Positions 49,239 through 61,251 of a DNA stretch of 64,000 bases are shown here, one piece after another; positions within the stretch are counted from its first letter, which is position 1; every line of letters begins with the position of its first letter. The notes beneath the pieces are model-generated. The model worked only from the letters and a program-made list of their open reading frames with translations, ran no database searches and was not told the DNA's origin. A program made the position numbers and the translations under genes. Source of the stretch: Planococcus citri (Eukaryota; Arthropoda; Insecta; Hemiptera; Pseudococcidae); the NCBI RefSeq assembly GCF_950023065.1, contig NC_088680.1, positions 11,706,559-11,770,558 on the forward strand, given 5' to 3'.

Positions 49239-50391
49239 CGTACAGAAAAATACTATGGTTGACCAAAGTCAACTATAGTTACTTACTATGCAAATTTTTG
49301 TAGTGAACTATAGTAACTACAAAAATTTTCATAGTGAACTATAGTTACTACAATAAATTTTTGTGGTCAACATAGTAAGTTGTTGTCAACTATAGTTACT
49401 ATGAAAATTTTCATAGTCAGCTAAAGTAACTACAAAAATTTTCATAGTCAACGATACTAACTATGAAAATTTTTGTAGTCAACTATAGTAACTACCTATA
49501 AAACAAGAATTTCGCGAAAATGTTATAAAAATTATGGTGAAAATCATTTTTTTTTTTAAATTTCAAAGAGAAACATGTTTTTTATTTGAGGACATGAGTA
49601 TTTAATGACACAATTTGTGAGAAAAAAATTGACATACATTTTGTACCCAAATTCAGATCGTTTTTTTGTAGGTTTTTGAAGGACTTTGCTCCATAAACCT
49701 GCAGGTGTAAAAAATTTTAAAGATAAAAATTAGAATATTATAAACATTTTTATCGGGTATTTTGGCAAAAAAGAAGTTAATTTTTTTTAAAATTATTACA
49801 CTAGGTATACCAAAATTTTAGTTGAGTTTTTTTTTCAAGTGCCTAATATTCATATTACCTACATACCCAAATAAATCACTTATTCAATTTATCTAAAACT
49901 ATTCATCATATTATGGTATTCAAAATAATTTTTATCAACTTTCAAAAACACCTATACTTTGTAACATTGAAAAAAAATCAAAAGTTGAAAATTTTCAAAG
50001 TCCACACCTAAAAAATATAGAATATATGCACAAATAAACCCCTTCTCCATAACTAGCGTCGGGGCCGAGTAGGTTAAGCAGGTGGTGAAGATGAACGTAC
50101 GTAATGTAACGTGTGGGTTGGGGGATCAAGTCCCGCCAGGGCCATAATTTTTTACAAAATTTTTTTCATTTTTTGGAAATTTTATTAGTTTACAAAGCCT
50201 GAAAATACACAATTTATCAATGGGCATTCCATTGTTGGTGTTTTGACACAATTTTTTACTTACCTAAAATTTTGGTACTACACTAAACTATACTATACTA
50301 TGATTTACTATAGTAACTATAGTCACAAAAATACTATAGTTGACTATACTATGTTTTTTCGTGTAGTCAACCATGGTTTTTTTCCATACTG
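49239..50391. mobile_element. 1.15-kb MITE built on ACTATAGTTACTA words
   Basis: Termini are imperfect inverted repeats (GTACAGAAAAATACTATGGT on the left; the complement of CCATGGTTTTTTTCCATACT on the right). Subterminal regions (49260-49500 and 50275-50370) are packed with GTAACTATAGTT/ACTATAGTCAA words in both orientations. The central part is AT-rich and carries a tRNA-like segment. No transposase. Confidence 0.7.
50056..50143 (+). repeat. tRNA-like (Ser/Leu type) segment, possibly a SINE head
   Basis: GGCCGAGTAGGTTAAGC (50063-50079) resembles the A box of type II tRNAs (GGCCGAGTGGTTAAGGC). GGGGATCAAGTCCC (about 50120-50134) resembles a B box/T arm. A long variable arm could fit between. 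GGGGCC...GGGCC ends are not a proper acceptor stem, so this is a degenerate tRNA or tRNA-derived pol III promoter rather than a working tRNA. Confidence 0.5.
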
Positions 50392-50629
50392 GCTGTTTTT
50401 GGTATTTCTGGGCAGGTTGATTTACCCTCTACAATGTCCACAGCATCACATTAAACAAGGCGAATACTTCAAGCACTTTATCTTTCCAGGATGGCCAATC
50501 GCTGTATTTTGTTCTAAAAATAACCTCCCGAATCCAAATTTCACAATTTCTAGCCATTTTGGAGCCTCCAGCGCAATTTTTCAATTTCTCCAGAATTTTG
50601 AATTTGCTCCGTCGTCATAGTCGCGCTCC

Positions 50630-51930
50630 TTTACAGGAGATAGCGTATATGTCCATCTTTCAGGGTCTTACAGGGAGAGTTGGCTGGTGATTTTGTTGTT
50701 ATCAGCTCTGATCATTTCCTCCCTCTCGTCGATCTTCCTTGGATTTTCCCCTGTACCGCTAGCATGAAAATACTGTTTTCTCGTATTTTATGAGCTAAAT
50801 ACTTTAGCTTTCTAGTTTTGATATCTTCAACTACGACTTTTCGCTCCTCTCCTATTCTTGCTAATACTTCCTTGTTGGTAATGAAGTCCTTCCATGAGAT
50901 TCATAGTAGCCTTTGGTAGCACCACATCTCAAAAGCGGATACTTTGTTCTTGCATTCTGCACTCATGGTCCATGTTTCGCAGGAATATTTCAGAATGGTC
51001 CATATGTAGCATCGCAGAATTCTCTTCCTCAGATCTACACTCAACATTCAATTTCCCAGCACATTGGCAAGGTTGTTGAAAGCGGTTTTTGCCATTCCAA
51101 TCCGTGATTTAATTTCTTTATTATCTCTACCATCATTATTTATCAGCGCTCCAAGGTATCTGAATTGGTTTAAATTTTCAATTTCTTGTGATCCGATGTT
51201 GATTTTGACCACTTTATCATCTCCTTTTGTAAATCTCATCACCTTGGTCTTGCCTGCATTTATTTTCATTCCGTATTTTAATCCTGCACTGTTAATTCGG
51301 TCGATCATTTTCTGCATCTCTGCTTCTGTCCCAGCAAGGATCACTTTGTCATCTGCATAGCTTATTTCGTTTATTCTCTTGTCGTTGATCTTGAATCCCA
51401 TTTGTTCAATTCACAGTTCCCTCATTATTTCTTCTGCATACATGTTGAACAACCTGGGTGAGAGGGGGCATCCTTGCCTCACACCTCTCTTTATTCCACA
51501 TCCGTTCTCTGAGTACCCAGTTCCAATCTTGATGTTAGCGTTTTGCTCCCAGTACAGGTTCTTGATTATTTGCAGGTTTTTGTCATCGATATTGTATTTT
51601 TGCAGGATCTCCAACATCTTCATAATCGACAAAGCAATCAATGTTTTCCCTATTTGCATTCAGTGCTCTTTGAATGATCACTTTCAACAGGGCAATTGCA
51701 TGTCTCGTCCCTTTTTTCGCTACAAAGCCATATTGTGTTTCACTTAGATTTTCATCTATCTTCTTTTCAATTTTGGCATTTATGATGGAGAGTAGTAGCT
51801 TCAGTGTGTGGCTCATCATTGCGATAGTTCTATATTCAGAGCATTTTTGCAAGTTGTTCTTTTTTGGTATTGGTACGAAGTTTACTGCTTTGAAGTCCTT
51901 AGGCAGTGTGCCAGGCGTAAATATGCAGTT
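50630..51930 (-). pseudogene. Degraded second LINE (RT and C-terminal region)
   Basis: Minus-strand fragments in shifting frames give, in order, FVPIPKKN, YRTIAMMSHTLKLL, QYGFVAKKGTRHAI, RGVRQGCPLSPRLFN, SYADDKVILA and FRYLGALIN. These are non-LTR RT blocks, followed to about 50690 by a typical C-terminal domain (SCETWTM, FEMWCY, ISWKDFIT, RKLKYLAH). It has at least two frameshifts and lacks the endonuclease. Its sequence differs from the LINE at 41932-45694. Confidence 0.85.
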
Positions 51931-52316
51931 GGGCAGCTAAAAATCGAGTTGTGTATTATATTCGACATGTTTAAAGGAATTTATCTACATTTGAGCCGAT
52001 TTTGGGAGTGACACCTCAAGAGTGGTTTTCTGACCAGCTTTTTTTCAAAATTAAAAAATCCAAAAACCCAAAAGATGACCGTTTGTGAGGGAATTTTTGA
52101 AATTCACGCGAATCGCTGTATTTCTACAAGAACAACCCCCCCCCCCCGAACGCAAATTCTACCATTTCCAGCCGTTTTTGAGCGAGAGTGGCACCTCAAA
52201 AAACCACTCTTGAGATTTCACTCACAAAAGCACCTCAAATTGTGGATAAACTCGTTGAACAGGTCGAGTGTAATATACAACTTGATTTTTAGCTGCCCAA
52301 CTCCATATTTACCGCC
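51914..52316. repeat. 400-bp palindrome
   Basis: Arms starting GGCGTAAATATG...AGTTGGGCAGCTAAAAATC are reverse complements over about 150 bp. A third, partial arm lies at about 52510-52640. Sequence with GGAGCCTCCAG and AATTCTGGAGAAATTG on both sides (50550-50600 and 52320-52380) suggests that the LINE at 50630-51930 inserted into a larger palindromic element. Confidence 0.65.
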
Positions 52317-52639
52317 TTCTGAAGCAAATTCAAAATTCTGGAGAAATTGAAAAATCGTGCTGGAGGCTCCAGAATGACTGGAAATTGTGAAAATTTGATT
52401 TGGGGGGTAAGTTACGGACAAAATACAGCGATTCGCGTGAATTTCGAAAATTTCTACACAAACAGGAATCTTTTGATTTTTTGGATTTTTTAATTTTGAA
52501 AAAAGATGGTCAAAAATCCACTTTTGAGGTGTCACTCTCAAAATCGGCTCAAATGTGGATGAACTAGTTAAACAGGTCGGGTGTAATATACAACTCAATT
52601 TTTAGCTGCCTAACTTCATATTATTCACGCCTTCTTGAG

Positions 52640-53555
52640 GAAATTCAAAATTCTGAAGGAATTGAAAAATCACACTGGAGGCTCCAGAATGGCTGGAAAT
52701 GGTGAAATTTGGATTTGGGTAATTACTATTAGTTTTGGGACTTACCTATTTTGACCATTTTTATCGATCAAGTACGTGCTTTTTTCTTTAAAAAATGCAT
52801 AAATCTCCAAAAACAGTCAATCCAGGGTCACGCTGGTGACCCCACCACGGCCCCCACAAAAAAATGAAACGAAAACGACGATTATAAACGAAAACGAACG
52901 GAGGAAAACAACGGGAAAAAACAGAACGAGCTGACACTGATATTCACAAAGGAACTTGTCTTTGTTGCGGTGTGTGCCGCCAACTCATTTTACTGAGAAA
53001 AGTACCATTCTTTCTAATTTTTCAAGCGCTTTCTTTTGAGACCATAGCGAAGTTTCTACGACGAAAATTCGCGGACTTAGAGTATAGCAGTTTTTTGTAA
53101 TTTTTGTAAAATTCTTCTTAATAGTCAAGAGGGCTACTGAAAAAACATCTGAAACAATTTTGATGAAATTTTGGAATTGGGATTGACTCATCGAGTGCTG
53201 TGAACATTTAGAACAAAACTGTGAAAAATTTGAAATCTGACCCTTCACCCCCCCCCCATTTGGGGCCCCAAAATTTTGAAAAAATTAAAATTGATATTGA
53301 AAACTGAATCTATGGGTTGAAATGCATAAGTTGTGAAAATTTAAATTTAATCGGATGATTTGTAAGTGTTGTAGAGCTTTCAAAAATTTTGATGTTTTAT
53401 CAAATTTCATCACTTTTCAAGTATCAAATGTGAAATAATGTCAATGAGTTGAGCTTTGTAATTAGTGAAAGCACCTATTCTCATGTTTAAACAATGTATA
53501 TATTTAAAATTTCAACTCATTTAGTTTCCGATTAAGTTCTGTAGCTTTGACTAAA
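52640..53555. other. Intergenic, nothing recognised
   Basis: AT-rich apart from an A/C-rich patch at about 52850-52980 and a C run at about 53245-53258. No gene or clear transposon end. Confidence 0.45.
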
Positions 53556-53559
53556 TTTT

Positions 53560-54326
53560 GCACCTCGGGAGTAATCAGGTCACATCTCAAAAAAAAATTG
53601 ATTTTATGTTTTTGCATTTTTGGGGTTTGTATGACCCCCCTCAACCAAAAATTACACTTTGAGTTGGGTACATTATCTAGATCTTGTAAAAAACGCAAAT
53701 GGCCTAACTCAAAATCTCAACAACATTGCAAGTTGTTTGGAGTTATAAGGTGACATCTTAAAAAACTCCACCTTTTTTGAGCAAATTTTGTACATACAAA
53801 GTGTTAACAAATAGTTTTGATTGTTTTGAATGTTTGTCAGTTAGAAATAGTCACAAGCAGTGCATTTTTTATTGGTTTGTACCAAATGGAAAATTTTTTT
53901 AAAATTGATCACTTTTCAGAAAAATGAATTTGCACATATCATGAAATTTTAGTTTTTTCAGAAAAACTCAAAAACTAAGCACTCTTGAAAAAAACTAACA
54001 ACATTATGTCGATTGGAAATTTAATTCTCTACAACTTTGATATCATGAAATTTTTTTTGAACACTTCCTTTCACCTCCACATCAAAGGTTCTAACTCAAA
54101 ATGTTTTCCAAACACTGAAATATTTGCTCTTTAGGATTTTATTTTTCAAAGTGTTCTTATGCTAAATGAAGGTAGGATACCAGATCTTTAAAATGATGTG
54201 CTATTCATTCCTCACAATTAATTATAAGTTGATAAAAATAATGAATCAAGTTTTCAAAAAAAAGAAAATCACTCTCCTGTGAAATTTCACTTTTTTGAGA
54301 TGTGACCTTATTACTCCCGAGGTGCG
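53560..54326. mobile_element. MITE with CACCTCGGGAGTAAT termini
   Basis: TIRs of about 35 bp (CACCTCGGGAGTAATCAGGT and so on) at 53561-53596 and, inverted, 54290-54325. An internal repeat of the AAGGTGACATCTTAAAAAA phrase is at about 53745. AT-rich interior, no ORF of note. Confidence 0.75.
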
Positions 54327-54820
54327 ATTTGTACAAAAAGAAAGAACTGATAAATTCGAAAGCATGCATATTCCCATGCACGTTTTGCTGTCCAGTGCAG
54401 CAGTAATGCGTTGTAAATAACACGTTACCAAACTTTTCAGTTTCCCATGAAATGTGCAAAGGTGCGTATATGCATGCGTTTGGTAAGCATAATATACCCA
54501 TAGGTGTGCATAAAAAGAGACACCTATTAAGGCGTTAATGTATGCATATCAGCATGTCTAAAACTCTGCGTTTACTACCTGCATATACTCCATGCGTTTA
54601 TCACTGCAGTTTGAACTGCATAAAGACAGACGTTTTTCATAGCTCAGAGTCCATGTATTTTTGCAACTATTTTATGCATACAGCAAAGCATTACATGGTT
54701 TTTCGAAGACTTTTTGGGAAGGCGCTTTAAAATATAGATATATCTGAGACAAAAAATTTTCAAAATATGAATTTACCGAAAAATGAGCGACTTGCAAATT
54801 TTCAATACCAAAGTACAACC
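54327..54820. other. Intergenic with many ATGCAT-type words
   Basis: Unusual density of TGCATA/ATGCAT words at 54360-54690. No gene assigned. Confidence 0.4.
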
Positions 54821-55268
54821 CTAAATGTGGTTTTGAATTTTGATGGCGATTGCTGCTCAGATCGATGCAGAATCTAAAACTATCTTTTGGAACCACTACA
54901 TTTGTCTCAGAACAGGTACAGTAGGGATATTCGAGAAAAAAACGTGTACTTCGAAAACACAAAATCTACCCAAAATTTTAGTAGGTACTTATCTACAACA
55001 ATACTACGTATTCGTTTCGCAGAAACCGTATTACGCATTAATGAGACGTACATTTTTTACCTACCTACTGATAGCAACGAGCGCGAAAACATTAGTCTGT
55101 AAAATCAGTAATTTATTGTTTTCTTCGTTACTCGACGCCATCACGAGTAAACAAAAGCCCCACACGCACACACTTGTGTCAACATTCTGCCGTTTTCTTC
55201 ATTGCTCGACGCGATCACGAGGCAACGAAAACCCTACACACGCATATTTCAGCCATCATTTTTCGTAT

Positions 55269-55277
55269 TATAAAATA
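55269..55277 (+). promoter_or_regulatory. TATA box of peptide gene 3
   Basis: TATAAAATA lies 131 nt before the first ATG, with the shared CATACAGGGAATCATAAATA block following. Confidence 0.8.
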
Positions 55278-55399
55278 ATGCATGAACCATACAGGGAATC
55301 ATAAATAGTTTGAAAATCCTTCGAGTTGCATACCTATTTTGCTGAATTCCAAATTTTCCATTGAACATTTGTCGAAAAACGGAAACGTTGCGCGTAAAA

Positions 55400-55537
55400 A
55401 TGATGGTTTTGAGCTGTTTCAAGTCTGTGCTAATCGCGATGGTTTTTGTCTTCTCCGCAGTATCGCTTGTCGCTGCTGGTGGCCCTAAAGGTTTGGATGG
55501 AAATGACCTGAATCCCGATCCCATTGACGATGAATAA
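55400..55537 (+). CDS. Small secreted peptide, copy 3
   Basis: 45 residues from the first of two adjacent ATGs (the second, 55403, aligns with copies 1 and 2). The signal peptide (SCFKSVLIAMVFVFSAVSLV) is conserved. The mature part of about 19 residues is Gly/Asp/Pro-rich, lacks Cys, and ends PIDDE, close to the DISDDE end of copy 1. The upstream block, 5' leader and 3' flank (to about 56530) are duplicated as well, so it arose by segmental duplication. Confidence 0.75.
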   Translation: MMVLSCFKSVLIAMVFVFSAVSLVAAGGPKGLDGNDLNPDPIDDE

Positions 55538-56048
55538 TTTTCCGTGTCAATCCACTGAAAAATGTTTATTCTTAACCATTGAAAATTGACTTTTTTTCAA
55601 TGGAGATTTATTCTCGAGTTTTATTTTACTTACCCGTAATACATATATGTATATTTTACCTACATATTTCCGAATTAACACAATAAATAGGTAACCCATA
55701 AGGAAGTGCCTATTCAATAATGTAATTTTAAGAATAACAACCTAGAAGGAACCCATTAAATATAAGTACGTATTTATTAAGGCAATAACATCAATTAATA
55801 CACTTTGCACAGCATGAAATTCTGGTGTCGAATTGTTTACTACGTACAAGGAAATCTCAGATTTAAAGTTTTTCACGAAAAATCTTACACGAATTAAAAT
55901 ACGGAAACCTATCACGAAGTCGTTCCTGAAATCAAAACCTCCAATTTGGTTATTAAATCAGATTTCAATAACTTTCATGGGCCGGAATTTTAGTAATTTT
56001 TTAAAAAATATAATTCGTAAAATAGGTAAGTAATACCTACCTACACAT

Positions 56049-56444
56049 GAAGAGTGATATTCCAAAACTCGCTTTGTCAATTTTTATCGAAGTGCGTTTT
56101 TCAGGGGTGCCTGTACCTGTTAGATGAAGTATTAACTCACATTCCTACATCATCATGCAACCTACCAAAATGAGGTGTTAAACTCATCTAAATAGCCAAT
56201 TCACTGAAAATTTAAAAAAAATAATGTTCCAAAACGCGCTTTGTCCATTTTTAATGAAATTTTTTTCAGCAGTATTTAGTCGATGAAGTGTATACCTACA
56301 CTCCTACATCGTAAATCCACCCAAATAAAGTGCTAAACTCGTCTAAAAAGCCAATTTACCTGTTTAAAGGGAAACTGTTTTTCCTCTTTCCTGAAAAGTT
56401 GTGAAAATGGACAAAGCGAGTTTTGGAATATCACTCTTCACATG
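56049..56444. mobile_element. MITE inserted in the 3' block of peptide copy 3
   Basis: TIRs of about 35 bp starting GAAGAGTGATATTCCAAAAC at both ends. An internal half-copy (TGTTCCAAAACGCGCTTTGT) is at about 56225. The peptide-gene block resumes at about 56450 with GCATCATTCGCGATGTGTCG, as in copy 2 at 48030. Confidence 0.8.
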
Positions 56445-56675
56445 TACCTATATTATGTACACGCCGTAGTGACATTTTGCATCATTCGCGATGTGTCGTT
56501 TTGTTTTCATTCTCGGACTCAGTCTCTCGACCCAAATTTTTTTTTCAACCGCTCAACTGAACCCCAAAAGTGGTCTAGGATTTTAATAGCAATGGGTTAA
56601 GTCGATACAGAATCTCAAATTCATTGTTTTGGAACCGAGTTCATCCAAAAACATGGTAGGGTAGGAGCTAGATAA

Positions 56676-59009
56676 GGGTAGAGGCACCAATAATATGGAC
56701 CACTTTTTTTGGAGGATTGCCACTTAAAAACTATAGGAGGTAGAAACCCCCACAAAGGCTTGAAATGAAGTTCCATCCTTCCACTAACACTGTACAAAAC
56801 TTCAGGGGTGAAGGTAAACTTTAAGTATGTTTTTTTTTTATTGTTGAGTGATGAGTGTCAAAATGACAGTTCGAAATTTTGGACGCCTAATATGGACCAC
56901 CTATAAAATTTCAAAATAAACATACTTTCACATTTTTCAAAAGGTCATATTTATTTGTAGAAATGAACAAAAAAACTTATTCTAAGCAGTTCAAGTTAAT
57001 TTTGAATATTTTTTTCAAATTGTTGAATGATGAGTGTCAAAATGACAGTTCAAAATTTTGGACACCTAATATGGACCACCTAAAGAATAATTTCAAAATA
57101 AACATATTTTTACGTTTCAAAACATCATATTTATTAGTAGAAATGAACAAAAAGAAGTATTTCAAGCATTCCCCTTTTCAGCGGCTGTAAAAAATGAGTG
57201 AAAAATTCAATATCACAGGTGGTCCATATTAGCGCACCCCATAAAAAAAAAACTTTGCACCAAAAATTTCTGTACATATCCTCATTTTTAGCAAAAACTG
57301 ATCACTCCAGCAGAAACTACGTCATCCTTTTTTGATATTATAAATGTTAGGTACCAAGTCCGAAATTGTACAATTCGGGGTTGGTACAGCCAATTTTGTA
57401 CCATCTCCGAAGTGTCCGGACCAAGCGTGAATATTACTTTTTCACCGGACTTGGTTTGTACAATGCCCGGAGGGTCCGGACAAAGTGTTCGACTTGGTAC
57501 AAGTTGTGTTGTGCAAAGTCCGAAATATAGTTTTATAATGAATGAATTCGAATTTTACATCCCTTTATTCCATAAATATTGAACCAAATTAAAGGAAATT
57601 TAAAGATGACTCTAAAATACACACCACCAGCAGAATTTTCAGGTGCTGAAATTCATTTGTTGATTTTTGGGGAAATTTTTAAAGATTCAAATATTGCTAT
57701 GCTCACTTCTCAAAAAAAAAAAAATAGATCAAATTGAGGTACTTACTAACTAAAATGCTGAAATTTGGTTTTTACTCTCCATTTTCAACTTCTGTAGTCG
57801 TGAAATTCTCGTGCCTTACTCATTTGAAAACTACGCACTAATACTTAGATTCCAAATTCATTTTTTTATGGATTTTTCAAAGTCAAAATTTTAACAAATT
57901 GTCGTGAATGGCTGAAATTTGGTTTGTACCTACCATATTATCAATTTTCTGAGTTAATAGCAGATTTCTCCAGTAATTTTTCAAAAAATTGAAAAAATTT
58001 TGGATTTGAACTAATACTAATACAAAATGGTTTTGAAAAAATTTATCGAAAAGGTCATAAAGATCGATGGCTAATCCAGGTTTATGCTAAATTTTAATTT
58101 TGCTCTAAATACTTATAGGTATACAGTTTAGAAATATAAAAAAAATCGCAAAAATCGAGATGAAAACGCTTCAAAATTTACTGCCTCCGAAAATTTGCAG
58201 CCCTAGGCAGCTGCCTAAGTTGCCTGTGCATAAATACCGCCCAAAAAAATCAAAACCACCACCAAACGACTCGAGATGTTGAAAATAGAGAGTCAAAACC
58301 AAATTTCAGCATTTTAGTTAGTAAGTACCTCAATTTGATCTTTTTATTTTTTTTTTTTTTGAGAAGTGAGCATAGCAATATTTGAATCTTTAAAAATTTC
58401 CCCAAAAATCAACAAATGAATTTCAGCACCTGAAAATTCTGCTGGTGGTGTGTATTTTAGAGTCATCTTTAAATTTCCTTTAATTTAGTTCAATATTTAT
58501 GGAATAAAGGGATGTAAAATTCGAATTCATTCATTATAAAACTATATGTCGGACTTTGCACAACACAAATTGTACCAAGTCGAACACTTTGTCCGGACCC
58601 TCCGGGCATTGTACAAACCAAGTCCGATGAAAAAGTAATATTCACGCTTGGTCCGGACACTTCGGAGATGGTACAAAATTGGCTGTACCAACCCCGAAAT
58701 TGTACAATTTCGGACTTGATACCTAACATAAACATCAATGACATTATTTAGAAAATTACACCACATATATATTTTAATAAAAGTTGAAAAACACACTAAA
58801 AAAAATTTTCAGTGTCTCAAAACAGTTTTTTGTAAATTTCTCAGCGGAGTTTTGACTTTACAGTTGTAATTTTTGTCTCATTCGTTTTTTTGGTGAAAAA
58901 TACATCAGAATACATTTTTTCCTGACAGATTGCGCTAATTACCAACGAGAACAGGCGCTGGTCCATATTGCGGACTGGTCCATAATTGGTGCCCTTGCCC
59001 TTACCCTTA
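56676..59009. mobile_element. Nested element with AAGGGTA...GGCACCAAT termini
   Basis: The left end AAGGGTAGAGGCACCAATAA is inverted at the right end (TTGGTGCCCTTGCCCTTA), each with repeated TATGGACCA words. Inside, TATGGACCACCTA-type units repeat about every 165 bp (56886, 57070). A separate 1.4-kb palindrome has inserted into its right half. Confidence 0.7.
57344..58729. repeat. 1.4-kb palindrome with arms of about 440 bp
   Basis: Left arm 57344-57790 and right arm 58295-58729 are near-identical reverse complements with ends ATGTTAGGTACCAAGTCCG. The outer 200 bp are GC-richer and made of GTCCGGAC and GGTACAA words. The ~500-bp centre is unique AT-rich DNA. No transposase. Confidence 0.85.
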
Positions 59010-61250
59010 GCCCTTTTGGCTTGAAAATAAAAAATAATGATATTTTAAAAAAATAGCGATACAATGCTAAAAATTGTGAGAAAAAATCACAATAAATACA
59101 TGATCAAGCTAAATATTTGAGAGAAAAAAATTGCAAAATACTGAGTGATTTGAAATTTTTCAACCAATTAGTAGAACAACTCTGAAAGTTGTTTTGAATT
59201 TTGATGGTGATGGCTTAGTCCGATGCAGAATCTCGATCACTATATTTTGGAACTGGGCCTTTTCCCCAAAACATCTTCGGTGGAGAGCTATACTGGGCTG
59301 GAGTGAAAAAAATATGGTTTTTGGAAAACACCTTCACTTTAAGGATTCATATCTCCCTTCTGGGGTCACCTACGGAGATGAAATTTTTCTGAGTGACTTT
59401 CAAATCAAAATAAAGCCTCCCTCTTCTTGAGTTTGGTTAAAATTCTTTTACCCAAATCAGTTAGGTAAGTACTTCGAGTTCGGAAAACTTTTTTGAAGCT
59501 CTTGAATTGAACATCAAAAATTAAATGCGTGGTTTTTTCGGTCTCCCTTCTCCTCTTTTGCCCCTTCTCTAAATGGATTCGGTTCCAAGTTTCCTAGACT
59601 TTCATACCATGATCGTCCACTGTCCATTCGAGTATGTTTTTAAGGCACTTGTTCGTGAAACCACTGCTGGGCAGAACTGAAATTAGCAAATACTCGTACT
59701 CTTAGTACATCATTCTGTATACTGTAAGTGCTCACTATGAGTTCTAGGCAATTGTACGAGCGAAAAATTCGTAAATAGGTCTTATTGTTAGAGAGGTTAC
59801 GCAGAGAGATGGATGGCTACCTGCCAAGGTAATACGCGTACGAGACGTAGACATCCACCGGCGTTCTGCGCACTTCAGGTGTCAGTTTGATGCGAATTTG
59901 GCATGTGTGAAGTGATCCTGCTGCGACATCGGTGCGAAAATGGCGTAAATTAATCTTCATTCTAGTCGAGTCTGTAGTAGTATGAGATCTATGGCACTAT
60001 TTTTTCAAGTTCGCCGAGCTCGCGAACCGAGTCCAAAGACGATTTAGTGGCCTGAATGAGAATCATACACAATATACAGAGAGAACTCTCCAGAGAGGAC
60101 ATAGAAGGCCAGGAAAAAGAAAATAAATAAATAGAATAAATGCAACTGAAAATGCAAAAAGAGACTCTCGTCGGCGAAATTTATTACCAACCTGGGCATT
60201 AATTGCGGAACGAAGTGAAGTGACTTACTGCGAATGCTGCAACCACCACCACCAGCATCGAGGTAATAAAATTTATGCGAATGAAGCGCATTCTAGGTGT
60301 GCGGTTTTTTACGAATGGGTTTCGAGCAAGTCTCATTGCGACGTTGTAATTACGATGGTATTGTATAGGTTATGGTTAGGTGTACCTAGATATTTATGAT
60401 TTACAGCCAGAAGAGCTGATCATGCTGTACCGTATTGTACGTATAATAAAAATGGCCATAAAATGGTGACATCGAGTTCGACAACCTATACCTATAGCTA
60501 TATAAGAAGTCCATAACCTATAAGTTGTGCATTCTCAGTTCGCTCGGTTTATGAAAGATGAGAGAAGGAGAAAGGTATCTCTTAACTATAAGAGCTCGCA
60601 GCATCGAATTGGCAAGATTTTTCGATCCTATGCCATAAAAAAAATCGAATTCGATTCGTATACCTATACGAAGAAGATTTTTGGTATAATAATGTAAAGC
60701 CAACCTTGTCAGAAATGTTGTTTTTTTATTTTTTATTTTTTTCCTCATCCGTATCCCATTCCTCTATGGCTTATTATACTTATGGTACTCGGAAGACTCT
60801 ACCGGTTCGACCAGTCCGCGTGGATGTGGAGGCAGAGGGTCTTATTAATGTCCATTTTTTCACGAGCACGCTAATTTATCAAATACGAGAATTTTTTATT
60901 ATTTTCACGTTAATTCGTCGTATTTAGTTGGGCATATCGGTTACCAGCAGAGGAAGGGAGAAGGGAGGAGGGAGTATTTTGGAAATAATCCAACGTGTTT
61001 CGCGGTCTATGCTAATGATGCGCGATAAATTTACCGCGCACGTATACTTTATAGGTGCCATGTTTACACGTTCGGTTCGGCTATCGATTAACTTGGAATA
61101 TTTTTTTTTTCTACGGCGATAAATTCGATTCGATTTCTTCTCACGTCTCGTTGTTGTGGGTTTCGATATTGATTTTATATGTGAGATGATGTTGCGACGA
61201 GTGTTGTGACAATGTGCACCATGTCGATGGATTTCATCGAGATGCCTATG
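59010..61250. other. Least repetitive stretch on the right, no gene assigned
   Basis: About 59190-59280 is a fourth copy of a phrase found upstream of peptide genes (GTTTTGAATTTTGATGG...CGATGCAGAATCTC). Between 59800 and 61200 the DNA is more GC-balanced and looks single-copy. It has ORFs on both strands (60706-60927 plus, 60924-61382 minus) with no domain or coding feel. It may contain regulatory DNA or exons of a gene outside the window. Confidence 0.4.
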
Positions 61251-61251
61251 T

